Of a DNA stretch of 64,000 nucleotides, positions 39,433 through 47,222 are shown piece by piece. A program made the translations under genes and the position numbers. The stretch lies in contig NZ_JAKMAJ010000013.1 of the NCBI RefSeq assembly GCF_022378355.1, positions 62,001 to 126,000 of the forward strand. Reading direction: 5' to 3'. A model generated the notes under the pieces. The model did no database searches. It was not told where the DNA came from and saw nothing but the letters and a program-made list of their open reading frames with translations. This DNA comes from Brenneria bubanii. Its GTDB lineage: Bacteria > Pseudomonadota > Gammaproteobacteria > Enterobacterales > Enterobacteriaceae. Position 1 is the first letter of the stretch. Each line of letters starts with the position of its first letter.

Positions 39433-39468
39433 CCTAATAAACCCGGCGTCATCGCCGGATTTATTAGG
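39433..39468. terminator. Long hairpin after the exporter gene
   Basis: CCTAATAAACCCGGCG and CGCCGGATTTATTAGG pair over 16 positions with one mismatch and a TCAT loop. No T-run on the plus strand. It may act as a terminator or protect the mRNA 3' end. Confidence 0.5.
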
Positions 39469-39641
39469 TACGGGTTAATTAAATTATTGCGATAGACCAG
39501 ATTTTGCGACCAATTATCAATAAATAAACGGCGCTGATTAATTCTGCATCGCTGAAATCGCTTTCTGGAATATTCGCTGCATAGAAAGACGCCGGTAGAT
39601 AGCAGAAGTGCTGCCGGCTCAAGAAAGGAAAAATATTCACG

Positions 39642-39734
39642 GTGACAAGTGATACTTTTATCGAAAATTTATCACCACTACCGCAACCAGCGTTATTCTC
39701 CGTGGAGGAAGATGTTTATACCGACAGCAGATGA
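39642..39734 (+). CDS. Possible 30-residue peptide
   Basis: GTG start with AAGGA 12-16 bases upstream, then 30 codons (begins TSDTFIENLSPLPQPALFS, acidic end). It could be a real small protein or the 5' stub of a truncated gene. No family recognised. Confidence 0.2.
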   Translation: MTSDTFIENLSPLPQPALFSVEEDVYTDSR

Positions 39735-39823
39735 GCCAGTGACATGCGCCCTGATAGATACCATTGCCGTCTAAGGCTGCGATAAATTATTCGTGGCGCC
39801 GCTTCTTTCAGCACGGCGAACGC

Positions 39824-40006
39824 TTACAGAACGCCAAAAAACATTTGACTCCCCATATATATGATGTGTAACGCGGGTATCAGGAACAGCGCCATTAACA
39901 ATCTGGCATTAGTACGCTTACTCAGTTTAATCCCAATCAACAGCGCAAAAACGGCAAGTACTGCCGCCAAAAATATTACAATATAGCCGAGAATTATAAT
40001 TTCCAT
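39824..40006 (-). CDS. Small two-helix membrane protein
   Basis: A 60-residue protein from the ATG at 40006, with GGAGAG upstream. Two hydrophobic segments (about residues 3-26 and 36-56) are separated by a basic loop (KLSKRTNAR). This resembles holin-like or small stress membrane proteins in layout only. It lies 220 bases from the phage endolysin on the same strand, but a holin role is speculation. Confidence 0.5.
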   Translation of the reverse strand: MEIIILGYIVIFLAAVLAVFALLIGIKLSKRTNARLLMALFLIPALHIIYMGSQMFFGVL

Positions 40007-40226
40007 CGGTACTCTCTCCATCACTTGATGGATCATTATATAGAGAATGCGTTATCTGAACAATCAACTGATTATCCGGCTGGCAATGGCAAGAGCTTAA
40101 ATATTTCGGCGTAAAAACGGCTAACGTGATGGCGATAAAAATGGTCTGTCGCCAACAAATATCAGATCCAAGCGAGGTTAACCGCCGGCCAAAAAGACTA
40201 TTAATATAGTCGGGATCGCTACTCCA

Positions 40227-40820
40227 TCAGGGTGCCTGATGAAATTTTTCAAACTCGGCATCAAGCTTCGTGTCGTACCGGTTATTGGCGTAATTCGGGC
40301 CGTTGTAGAGACGCGCGAAGGTGCTCCAGTCCCGGACTTGCAGGGCTTTCCGTAAGCGGGGGTCCGCGTTGATAAACCGAACGAACGAATCAAGCTGACC
40401 AGTTGCGGCGTATTGGGCGTTGATAAATGCCTGCATGGTGGCGTAACCGCAAGTTTTCCAATGATAGCCCATGATCTGAAATGCCCCCCAGTTGGCTGAC
40501 TCCAGCGCACAGGACCGATCAATGATATTCGCCGCACGGCCCATATCCTTGTCTTCTTTATCGTAAGACTGATAACTGCCCGCTCGTCGGGCGATAAGAT
40601 CCGGATGTTTAACCAGCTCGGCATCGGCGCGCGCCTTGCCAAAACGCAGCTGTAAGCGTTGGTACATGACATGCGGCTCATACTGAACCTTCACCCGACC
40701 ATCAGGAAGAAATCCACTACCATTGCTTTCAACGTCAGTGACGGCTCGAACGGCGGCAAGGGGTGCGCTCAGTGCATCCGCGGCGGCCCGATAATCGCTG
40801 GGGATAAGTTTTGTTGACAT
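40227..40820 (-). CDS. N-acetylmuramidase-type endolysin (prophage)
   Basis: A 197-residue single-domain protein of the N-acetylmuramidase family (PF11860-like) that cleaves the glycan backbone of peptidoglycan. The likely catalytic Glu is in TDVESNGSGFLPDGRV, and the family motifs YEPHVMYQRL, ARRAGSYQSYDKEDKDMGRA, SANWGAFQIMGYHW and YNGPNYANNRYD are intact. It has no signal peptide, so it would need a holin. Part of a decayed prophage. Confidence 0.88.
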   Translation of the reverse strand: MSTKLIPSDYRAAADALSAPLAAVRAVTDVESNGSGFLPDGRVKVQYEPHVMYQRLQLRFGKARADAELVKHPDLIARRAGSYQSYDKEDKDMGRAANIIDRSCALESANWGAFQIMGYHWKTCGYATMQAFINAQYAATGQLDSFVRFINADPRLRKALQVRDWSTFARLYNGPNYANNRYDTKLDAEFEKFHQAP

Positions 40821-40851
40821 AACCGACTCTCTGCACAGGAAATAAAAAAGC

Positions 40852-40898
40852 CCTCAGGACTAACCATACGGGCTTGAGGACTGACCAATAAAAAAACG
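40852..40898 (-). terminator. Terminator-like repeat upstream of the endolysin
   Basis: On the minus strand AAGCCC ... GGGCTT pairs and is followed by six T. Two near-identical segments (GTCAGTCCTCA and GTTAGTCCTGA) lie inside the structure. It would separate the broken gene upstream from the endolysin. Confidence 0.45.
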
Positions 40899-40908
40899 GA
40901 GCTGCTTT

Positions 40909-41130
40909 TTAGGCATGCTCCGGCATCTTTGGGAAATCTAACGCCAATAGCGATGCAGGTCAATTGGATTTCCTGGCCATCATTTTGTGATGCCGGTTCA
41001 TCAACAGGCGCTCGGCCTGCAACATTTCAAACCCAGACGGCTAGAGAAATGATTTCAGGACTACCGGCGCAGGGAAATCCTGATTTTCCCATTCGGGTAT
41101 GTCGTTAATTTTACAATCCTGTTTTTCTCA
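40909..41130 (-). pseudogene. Broken paralogue of the 41618-41851 phage gene
   Basis: One minus-strand frame reads IPEWENQDFPAPVVLKSFL, then TAG, then FEMLQAERLLMNRHHKMMARKSN, then TGA, then a short tail to TAA 40911-40909. The pattern PEWE..DFP ... FEMLQ..RLL.NRHHKMMA matches the intact gene 700 bases away. Two in-frame stops make it a pseudogene. Confidence 0.7.
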
Positions 41131-41206
41131 TCGCCCTACTTGAACAATCAACAGACGGTACTAAGGTTTTTATATCCATGCATTCCGCATGGTTATGGAG
41201 GAAAGA

Positions 41207-41401
41207 ATGGGATATTACGAAATAAAGAAATCAGCTACTGCCGCAACCCAAAAATATTACTGGGTACTGAAAGCTGGCAACCACGAAGTCATTGCGACCA
41301 GCGAGATGTACTCATCAAAGCAAGCGGCTAAAAGCGGAATTAGCTCAGTTCAAAACAATGGTCCAACCACAGATGTTCGCGACAATACTGGTGAGCATTG
41401 A
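41207..41401 (+). CDS. YegP-like DUF1508 protein, single repeat
   Basis: A 64-residue protein from the ATG at 41207, with GGAGG six bases upstream. One DUF1508/YegP module (YYEIKKSA..KYYWVLKAGNHEVIATSEMYSSKQAAKSGISSVQNN). E. coli YegP has two tandem modules. Function unknown. The gene has its own terminator and is opposite in strand to its phage-like neighbours. Confidence 0.85.
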   Translation: MGYYEIKKSATAATQKYYWVLKAGNHEVIATSEMYSSKQAAKSGISSVQNNGPTTDVRDNTGEH

Positions 41402-41429
41402 AAAATTCACTTTGATGGCATACAGAGCC

Positions 41430-41451
41430 AAGGCCCCTCAGGGCCTTTTTT
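41430..41451 (+). terminator. Rho-independent terminator of the YegP-like gene
   Basis: AAGGCCC-CTCA-GGGCCTT stem followed by TTTT, 29 bases after the stop codon. Confidence 0.85.
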
Positions 41452-41617
41452 CTCCGTACCTTGCATATCCATCAATTCAGCTCAGGAAGCTGATTTGCTA
41501 ACGTCTATTGCGTTTTTGTATGATATTCAGGTAGTTAATTCATTTTTTATCGGGCCGCCGTCGGCACTGATCAGCGTCATGCGGGTTTTTCCGCATGCCG
41601 GGGCTGTGCCTTTATTC

Positions 41618-41851
41618 TCAGCGCGGCAGTGATTTGCGCGCAATGCTTGTCTCATTCACGCGGCTGCAATCGTCCGAATAAGCTTTGCCGGCCATCATTT
41701 TATGATGCCGGTTCACCAGCAGGCGATCATCTTGCAGCATTTCAAACCGCTGGCGAGTGAAATTCAGAAAAGATTTTTCAGATTTGGATTTCATTGCTAC
41801 CCCAGTTGGGAAATCCAGACTTTCCCATTCGGGAGCTGGTTCATTATCCAT
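41618..41851 (-). CDS. Small phage-island protein, unknown
   Basis: A 77-residue charged protein from the ATG at 41851, with AGGTGGG just upstream. Contains PEWESLDFPTG and FEMLQDDRLLVNRHHKMMAGKAY. A broken copy of the same gene lies at 40909-41130, so this family has been duplicated or recombined here. It lies six bases after the upstream gene and is surely co-transcribed with it. No function known. Confidence 0.6.
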   Translation of the reverse strand: MDNEPAPEWESLDFPTGVAMKSKSEKSFLNFTRQRFEMLQDDRLLVNRHHKMMAGKAYSDDCSRVNETSIARKSLPR

Positions 41852-41857
41852 TCCCAC

Positions 41858-42175
41858 CTAATCTATAACAGGATGTTTTCCTTGATCCGGTTCCCAGCTT
41901 CCGCCACTGCCGTGATACGTCTCGGCGCCAAGACTGAATTGCCGACCACAACTATTACAAACAAAGTGATAGCTAACGATGTCACCCCAATTCATCGTTT
42001 TTGCACATTCGTCAAAACTAAATTGATTCCAATCTGGATCGGATCTTATCTCCGTGATAGTTCCATCCTGCACATTTTGAGCAGCAATGCTGATGGCTTT
42101 ACGCAAATCATTGGGCGTACGAATCACGTATTTTACGCAGAGATTGGCACAGGGCTTACAACTCATCGCATTCAT
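41858..42175 (-). CDS. Cysteine-rich small protein, possible zinc ribbon
   Basis: A 105-residue soluble protein with two cysteine clusters: CKPCANLC at the N-terminus and FVCNSCGRQFSLGAETYHGSGGSW near the C-terminus, likely metal-binding. The C-terminal motif recalls small immunity-type proteins, but I cannot confirm that. GGAG precedes the start; the ATG three codons later is an alternative. First gene of a two-gene unit with the 77-residue protein. Confidence 0.6.
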   Translation of the reverse strand: MNAMSCKPCANLCVKYVIRTPNDLRKAISIAAQNVQDGTITEIRSDPDWNQFSFDECAKTMNWGDIVSYHFVCNSCGRQFSLGAETYHGSGGSWEPDQGKHPVID

Positions 42176-42475
42176 TTCTCCATGGTATAAACAATCCAGT
42201 CAGTTTGAATTATTATATCTATCCGCTTTCAAATAAACACGCTACGGTTTCCTTAAAATAATAATTTGCAAACCCAAACAGACCAAGAAAAAATCAGAGT
42301 GTCACTCACTGTCTTACCTGAGTTTTATGTCTTTTGAAAAAATCAGTGATATATACGAAACAGGATATTAACAGTAAGCCTACAGGTATCTTGACGCTAA
42401 CGACTAATGCGCCAAGAATAAACAATTTGAGCTGGGATGCGCATTATTTTTTAAACAAACACCAGTAAGAGCGCC

Positions 42476-42497
42476 AAAAAACGCTGTTTTAGCGTTT
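42476..42497 (-). terminator. Terminator-like hairpin, minus strand
   Basis: AAACGCT/AGCGTTT stem with a five-base loop; the minus strand continues with a T-run. The gene it would serve is unclear. Confidence 0.5.
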
Positions 42498-42733
42498 GAA
42501 ATATTCACAAAAAAAACACTAAAAAATTAAAGTCCCCTTCTTTAACCTGTGCTGCGATCTAAATATTTTTAGAGCTGAAAAATTAACCTGCTGACATCGA
42601 CGTATCGATGCTATCTGTCGATCGAGGTTTTGATCTCCAGTTCGATACGCCACGACGGCATATCCATTGATTAACAGTATCCTCATCCTCTATCATGCAA
42701 AATTCAGCATTTAGACCAAGCGATAACCAGAAA

Positions 42734-42764
42734 ATCGATGGTCGATAGTCGATGGTCGATGGTG
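42734..42764. repeat. Tandem heptamer repeat
   Basis: Four consecutive copies of (A/G)TCGAT(G/A): ATCGATG, GTCGATA, GTCGATG, GTCGATG, then GTG. Confidence 0.7.
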
Positions 42765-42834
42765 TAATACCATTTTTGAAGATTACACCTCTAGCTAAGC
42801 GGTAGAAAACCCATATCATTAGGGCGATATCATC

Positions 42835-43083
42835 ATGGTAAACAACACAGAATTGAATATTCTGAAATTATTAGCTTCCAGAGACGATGTTAACTGGACT
42901 TGGTACAACCTTGATCGAGCCATGACCCGCAGGAAAATGGAGGGTATCGGCAATGTGGCAAAAATTATAAATAATCTTTCCGCCGCTGGTCTGGTAGATG
43001 TCATATCAAAAAATCCTGCTGGGATGGATTATTACCATATATCAGCACAGGACCATAAGTTGCTAAGCAAAATGAGAAGGTAA
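42835..43083 (+). CDS. Small winged-helix-like protein
   Basis: An 82-residue protein with the layout of a winged helix: helices ELNILKLLASRD and WYNLDRAMTRRK, then VAKIINNLSAAGLVDVI as recognition helix and wing, ending in YYHISAQ. Similar stand-alone proteins occur in prophages. The start follows a weak purine-rich site. Function not established. Confidence 0.5.
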   Translation: MVNNTELNILKLLASRDDVNWTWYNLDRAMTRRKMEGIGNVAKIINNLSAAGLVDVISKNPAGMDYYHISAQDHKLLSKMRR

Positions 43084-43579
43084 AATCGCGCTGGTCATCG
43101 CTGTTTTTTGGCTAAATCGCCCAGGGTGACCCCCACAAACCATATGCGCTTAGATTCCACTGTATCACCGGGAATATCTGTTACGGCAGTGACGCTATAT
43201 TATTTATCGGGTTCAACGTTATATGATATTGAATACTTACTGAGCTAATATTATATGGTTTGATTTTTATATCATTTTTAAATCGTGCGTATTTCATTAT
43301 CTCCTTGGCAGATAATGACACTAACCAGTTTTAGATGACCATCCTGAGTGGTAGCCTTTTCTGAACGGGAATACAAGGATAATGATTATTCAGCAAAACA
43401 GAAACCACACGGAAAGCGGTTTTATGTCCAAAACCAACTAATAATAAAAAAATCAAAACGATATCAACGGCAAGCTGATGAACTTGTACCGGGCTGTCCT
43501 AACAGCATGAACATTCACTACGCGCTACGTGGCGCAGCGCGCGGAAATACCCGGCAACGGGAATTGATTATTGGTAATT
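43084..43579. other. Gap in the phage remnant
   Basis: An 82-codon plus-strand frame (GTG at 43348 to 43596) overlaps the end of the lipoprotein gene and has no recognisable family or ribosome-binding site. Nothing else seen. Confidence 0.3.
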
Positions 43580-43960
43580 TTAGTCCGCGCCGATGAGTTT
43601 ATCGTTCGGCCCCGGATAATTTTCCCCAGTTGAATAGATAACGCGACATTTGACTGTCTGTAGCGAATAAAGCTGGCGCTTGCGTTCGTACGCTTGCTCT
43701 CGAGCATCAGATTTTGCAATACCGTTACCGATACCAAAATCGCCTAAAAATCCCAGCACCGTGCGACCATTGAACTCGCCCGTTCTCTCAATTTGATACT
43801 GAACACTCTTCACGTGGGCAATCTCTCGGTCGATATCCTTACAGCTCATTGCACTGGCTTCTTCAGGCAAAACCGGCGCGGCGATAGGATACTGTTTTGT
43901 GGCACATCCGGTAAGTAAAAAAAATACTGACGAGAGTAATCCTAGACGGAAATAGCTCAT
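43580..43960 (-). CDS. Predicted lipoprotein
   Basis: A 126-residue protein with a lipoprotein signal peptide: hydrophobic stretch followed by lipobox LTGC (Cys19). The mature part is charged and helical, with a conserved-looking SCKDIDREIAHVKS start and ARE(Q)AYERKRQLYSL later. Resembles small enterobacterial and phage lipoproteins with a glycine-rich GFLGDFGIGNGIA core. Function unknown. No T-run terminator seen. Confidence 0.7.
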   Translation of the reverse strand: MSYFRLGLLSSVFFLLTGCATKQYPIAAPVLPEEASAMSCKDIDREIAHVKSVQYQIERTGEFNGRTVLGFLGDFGIGNGIAKSDAREQAYERKRQLYSLQTVKCRVIYSTGENYPGPNDKLIGAD

Positions 43961-44512
43961 ATTAGCTCCTTGCTATTTAATGAAATAGAAAATCAACCCA
44001 ATATTTAATCAGGTTCATTGATTGCGCTTCAAAGGGCGCTAATCTTTTTAATTGGTTTACCTAATGATAACTTTCGCGCATAACGACCATCGAGGAAAAA
44101 CCAACCCAACTTCTTTATGATGCGTGGTAACGGATACGACATTTACTTGTATATAATGCCAGAAACAAATTGAATACCCATTAACGTAGTAGCTCCTTAT
44201 AGCTAATTCATTAAAAACACGCCCGCTGAAAGCGTAGCCCGAGAGAATCAAGAAAAATAAAAAGAAGATGCCGGAGCGAAATATTGCAAAAGAGCAAATA
44301 TGGCATAAAATCTAGCGCCCTAAACCCGTTATGCATGTGCTGCTGCGCCCCAATATCTTCCTGCCCGGTTCATCCCCGCCACTGTCATTCGCCGTGAGCC
44401 GCCCGCATATGGTTCATGCTTATTCCTTTGATTGCTAATTAATTTTTCCATAAGACAGCAATCAGATGTTGCCAATCATTTAAATGAGAATCATCTGTTA
44501 ATTTTAAAGGTT
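43961..44512. other. Gap in the phage remnant
   Basis: Only short doubtful frames. A minus-strand frame near 44270-44057 has a hydrophobic start (FFLFFLILSGYAFSG) but no good start codon. Confidence 0.3.
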
Positions 44513-44690
44513 TCAAAAAAGTTTAACTCGCTGCATTGGAAAGAAACGCCTCGGGCCAGCTCTCTTCGGGGAAATCCCCAACGCTTCGGCGACCAACCAT
44601 TCCCCTTTCGGCCAGGGACGCGCAAGAGGATAAATCCTTCCCCCGCCTGGACCGCTATAGACAGGCGTGAACAGGCGCACCAGCTGAGAA
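44513..44690 (-). pseudogene. Remnant of an Nlp/Ner-like DNA-binding regulator
   Basis: The minus frame contains YPLARPWPKGEWLVAEALGISP, which closely resembles the second half of the Nlp/Ner HTH domain (R.(W/Y)P(K/R)(G/A)E..(I/V)AEALG..P). The first half of the domain is missing and the tail (KRAGPRRFF) is altered. It seems a truncated regulator, typical of Mu-like or lambdoid phages. Confidence 0.4.
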
Positions 44691-44696
44691 AAGCGA

Positions 44697-44924
44697 ATGA
44701 TAAATCCTGACAGCCTCACGAAAGGGTTTGTCAAAGCGAGGAAAGCCACGGGTATCAGTTTTGATGATAATCCCCCAACTTTTCATGAGATACGAAGCCT
44801 AGCTGGGCGACTCTATGAGAAGGAACGCGGAAAGGAGTTTACCCAGAAGCTATTGGGGCATAAATCAGCCAAAATGACAGAAAAATATCTCGATACCAGG
44901 GGCAAAGAATACACCTATTTATAA
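44697..44924 (+). pseudogene. C-terminal fragment of a tyrosine integrase
   Basis: About 75 codons of a lambda-type integrase catalytic domain. The HExR motif (FHEIRSLAGRLY) and the second histidine block (LLGHKSAKMTEKYL) are present, and the end (DTRGKEY) is normal. The catalytic Tyr is likely in EKYLDTR. The first two thirds of the gene, including the first catalytic Arg, are missing. It stops 80 bases from the SdsR terminator, which suggests this was the prophage attachment end. Confidence 0.85.
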
Positions 44925-45020
44925 AAAGACCGGATATAGAATTTCGGGCCGATTTCGGGCATTTTCGGGATCACCAAAATAAAATCATTACAAATCAATA
45001 ATTTAAAAAAAGACCGAATA
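44923..45020. repeat. Imperfect direct repeat flanking the integrase end, possible att remnant
   Basis: AAAAAGACCGGATA (44923-44936) recurs as AAAAAGACCGAATA (45007-45020), inside the SdsR terminator. This may be a trace of attachment-site exchange. Confidence 0.3.
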
Positions 45021-45108
45021 CGATTCCTGTATCCGGTCTTGGGAAATGGCTCTTGGTAGAGAGCCTTGCGCTAAAAGTTGGCATTTTCACAAGCTGGACT
45101 AGCCTTGT
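45005..45108 (-). ncRNA. sdsR: SdsR (RyeB) small RNA
   Basis: The minus strand reads, in order, ACAAGGC, then ATGCCAACTTTTAGCGCA, GGCTCTCTACCAAGAGCC, and the terminator stem GACCGGATACAGGAATCGTATTCGGTC followed by T7. This closely matches E. coli SdsR, a sigma-S-dependent Hfq RNA that represses ompD, mutS, tolC and others. A sigma-S-type -10 (CTACGCT) lies just upstream. The location next to yebY is conserved. Confidence 0.95.
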
Positions 45109-45112
45109 CATC

Positions 45113-45123
45113 TAAGCGTAGCC
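45113..45123 (-). promoter_or_regulatory. Sigma-S -10 element of sdsR
   Basis: On the minus strand GGCTACGCTTA precedes the SdsR start by about seven bases; CTACGCT fits the extended sigma-S -10 (CTATACT-like). Confidence 0.6.
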
Positions 45124-45242
45124 AACTCCTTCGCATTTTCCAGTTTTCCACCCACGGCAGTCATGACAATTGGAACAAATATCACACTTATAATTAACCA
45201 TATTCACCAAACTGTTTGACATTGAAATAATAATCAATGCCT

Positions 45243-45599
45243 TTACGGCTGACTTTCCGTATCACAAAGCTGTTGTGCCAATTCAATAAAAGGCTGCAAA
45301 CTCTTTTTGTGTCCGGGGTTATCAGGATCATCCAGCCAGATGACGTCTATCGGTTGAGCATTTACCAAACCGGCTTTCATTTGTGCGGTTGCAGCCTCGT
45401 TGAGCGGATATTGCATCAGAGTAGCGGTATGCAGAGCATAGAGCGCGTTTCCTGGCCGACAAATCAACTGCACCTCTTCCCGGGTGAAGGCCCACCTATC
45501 TCCATACTGTAAGCGGCTGATATTTGCCAGCTTTGCTACAGCGAAAGCATTCACAGATACGGAAATAAGAATAAGAGATAGCATTAGTTTCTTCATCAT
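45243..45599 (-). CDS. yebY: YebY family protein (DUF2511)
   Basis: A 118-residue exported protein. Signal peptide MMKKLMLSLILISVSVNAFA (cleavage after AFA), then SRLQYGDRWAFTREEVQLICRPGNALYAL ... LMQYPLNEAA ... VIWLDDPDNPGHKKSLQPFIELAQQLC, matching E. coli YebY throughout. The two conserved cysteines may form a disulfide. In E. coli it lies in a copper-linked yebY-yebZ-yobA group, which is absent here. AGGA precedes the ATG at 45599. Confidence 0.9.
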   Translation of the reverse strand: MMKKLMLSLILISVSVNAFAVAKLANISRLQYGDRWAFTREEVQLICRPGNALYALHTATLMQYPLNEAATAQMKAGLVNAQPIDVIWLDDPDNPGHKKSLQPFIELAQQLCDTESQP

Positions 45600-46035
45600 G
45601 AAGTTCCTGAGCATGATTATTTAGACGCCTGTGCCGTTGCGATTGTGCTACTCGCCGAATCAAAAAACAGACCTCGTACCATATAAAACAGAAGGTTACT
45701 CAATATAGCCGTCAGCGATCATAACGATAGCGATCGTTGAAGTCGAGCGGCAAAACGCGTATTGCGCGAGACGGATGATGGGCAGATGGCGTAAATCAGG
45801 TTGTGGCGGTGGGAACGGGGGAACGGGGGAACGGGACCTATCTTATTACACAATTTGGACAGTCGGCGGGAATAAAAACGCCTTCCCCTTATCAAGCGGC
45901 AATGTGGTCGGTCGCCCGATACACACTGCCGTTTCACTATCTTCCTATCAAATCGCGACATCTCTGCCTCAGATCTGTCGCGTTTAACAGCGGCCGGCGC
46001 TGATGTTGATATCAGCATCAGCCGGTTGGCTGATA
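45600..46035. other. Gap between yebY and ftnA
   Basis: Contains the octamer repeat at 45811-45834 and no recognisable gene. E. coli has yebZ, yobA, holE and exoX between yebY and ptrB; only holE was found, further on. Confidence 0.35.
45811..45834. repeat. Tandem octamer repeat
   Basis: Three perfect copies of GGGAACGG. Confidence 0.8.
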
Positions 46036-46551
46036 TCAGGCTGATGCGCCGCCTGCAACGCTGGTAGACATTTTTTTCAGGTCTTGATCGATAAAGAACA
46101 GGCCACCTTCACTGGTATTAACCAATGCCAGCTTATCCAGAATAGAGCTGAACAGTTTTTCTTCTTCATGCTGTTCCGCCACATACCATTGCAGGAAGTT
46201 GAATGTAGAATAATCCTGCAGGGTCATGGCTTCGTGAGCCAGCTCATTAATTTTCGCGGTGATCAACTGCTCATGTTCATATGTCTGTTTGAACACGTCG
46301 GCCAGCGATGCAAAGTCCACCGGCGGTGCGGGAATAGCGCCTAAAATGGGCAGACTGCCGGTATCATCAAGGTAGTTGAACAGGCGCCGCATATGCTCCA
46401 TCTCTTCCTGAGAATGTACTTTCAGAAAAGCGGAAGCGCCTTCAAAACCTTTATCACCACACCATGCGCTCATCTGAAGGTATAAATTAGCGGAATAAAA
46501 CTCTAGATTAAGCTGTTCGTTTAGTTTTTTAATCATTTCTTTTTTTAACAT
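46036..46551 (-). CDS. ftnA: Non-haem ferritin FtnA
   Basis: A 171-residue iron-storage ferritin that forms a 24-mer shell. Ferroxidase residues are in [24 protein letters not shown] and the Gln/Glu of [17 protein letters not shown]. Slightly longer than E. coli FtnA (165). Its 3' end runs into an ATCAGCC/GGCTGAT hairpin at 46017-46034. The 320-base upstream region is very AT-rich. Confidence 0.96.
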   Translation of the reverse strand: MLKKEMIKKLNEQLNLEFYSANLYLQMSAWCGDKGFEGASAFLKVHSQEEMEHMRRLFNYLDDTGSLPILGAIPAPPVDFASLADVFKQTYEHEQLITAKINELAHEAMTLQDYSTFNFLQWYVAEQHEEEKLFSSILDKLALVNTSEGGLFFIDQDLKKMSTSVAGGASA

Positions 46552-46874
46552 GATTATTCCTTATCTCTCTGGCAGGTAAAAGTGTTGCGAGTCATTATGC
46601 CTGAAGATGAAAAATAAAAACATCTTATTAACCAAATTAACAATATATATTTTTTCGTTTTTAATCATCATGTTATAAATCAACCAATTGATATTGATTA
46701 CTATTTCCAATACATAACCGCCATTATTATTGATAATCATTTTTATTATCAAGTGCGCCGCTGATATATATTTTTTACTTATTTTGTATTATTTAAAGAC
46801 ATTACAGAGGCTTGCCATTTTTCAGGCTCTGCTTTACCTTGGCGCACAACGCGTTTTAGCAGGAGGACTTCCCC
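46552..46874. other. AT-rich divergent region between ftnA and holE
   Basis: Strongly AT-rich with many A/T runs, as expected for an H-NS-bound promoter region. No gene seen. Confidence 0.35.
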
Positions 46875-47105
46875 GTGGGATATAATTTGGCAGATCTGTC
46901 CAAAGAAGAAATGGACAAAGTGAATGTAGATCTGGCTGCGTCAGGCGTCGCCTTCAAAGAGCGTTATAACATGCCGGTGATTGCAGAGATGATAGAAAAA
47001 GAACAACCGGAGCATCTGCGAGGTTACTTCCGCGAACGCGTTGGATTTTACCGCCAGCGATCGTTGCAGTTTTCACGCCTGCCCTACGAGCCGAAAACGA
47101 AATAA
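46875..47105 (+). CDS. holE: DNA polymerase III theta subunit
   Basis: A 76-residue protein, identical in length to E. coli HolE and matching it over [27 protein letters not shown] and FSRLPYEPK. Theta binds and stabilises the epsilon proofreading subunit. Starts at GTG 46875, with AGGAGG eight bases upstream. Followed by a 39-residue gene. Confidence 0.95.
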   Translation: MGYNLADLSKEEMDKVNVDLAASGVAFKERYNMPVIAEMIEKEQPEHLRGYFRERVGFYRQRSLQFSRLPYEPKTK

Positions 47106-47222
47106 CGTCGATGACTCACTGCGCTGACGACTGACCAAAGGATAAAATTTTTTCCTTGCATCTCGGGCAAAACAGGCGGTTAATATACCTGCAAGCCAAC
47201 CTTTTACCAAGCGAGGTCAGAA

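Larger units (their letters stand above)
39390..39823. other. Gap with long hairpin and possible 30-codon gene
   Basis: Holds the hairpin at 39433-39468 and one short frame with a plausible ribosome-binding site (39642-39734). Otherwise AT-rich and without recognisable genes. Confidence 0.4.
42176..42834. other. AT-rich gap with hairpin and heptamer repeats
   Basis: No convincing gene. Contains a minus-strand terminator-like hairpin (42476-42497), a heptamer tandem repeat (42734-42764), and a 78-codon minus frame (42583-42819) of unconvincing composition. Confidence 0.4.

Noticed and set aside
41702-42190. 162-codon plus-strand frame in the prophage remnant
   Set aside because: It lies opposite two minus-strand genes that have ribosome-binding sites, and it shows no recognisable family.
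42734-42764. CRISPR-like repeat
   Set aside because: Repeats are seven bases and directly tandem without spacers; not a CRISPR array.
42583-42819. 78-codon minus frame over the heptamer repeats
   Set aside because: No ribosome-binding site, low-complexity repeat content and no family resemblance; a terminator-like hairpin downstream is the only support.
43348-43596. 82-codon plus frame starting at GTG
   Set aside because: It overlaps the lipoprotein gene, lacks a ribosome-binding site and has no recognisable domain.
44057-44270. Minus-strand frame with hydrophobic start
   Set aside because: No credible start codon or ribosome-binding site; could be a decayed membrane protein but cannot be supported.
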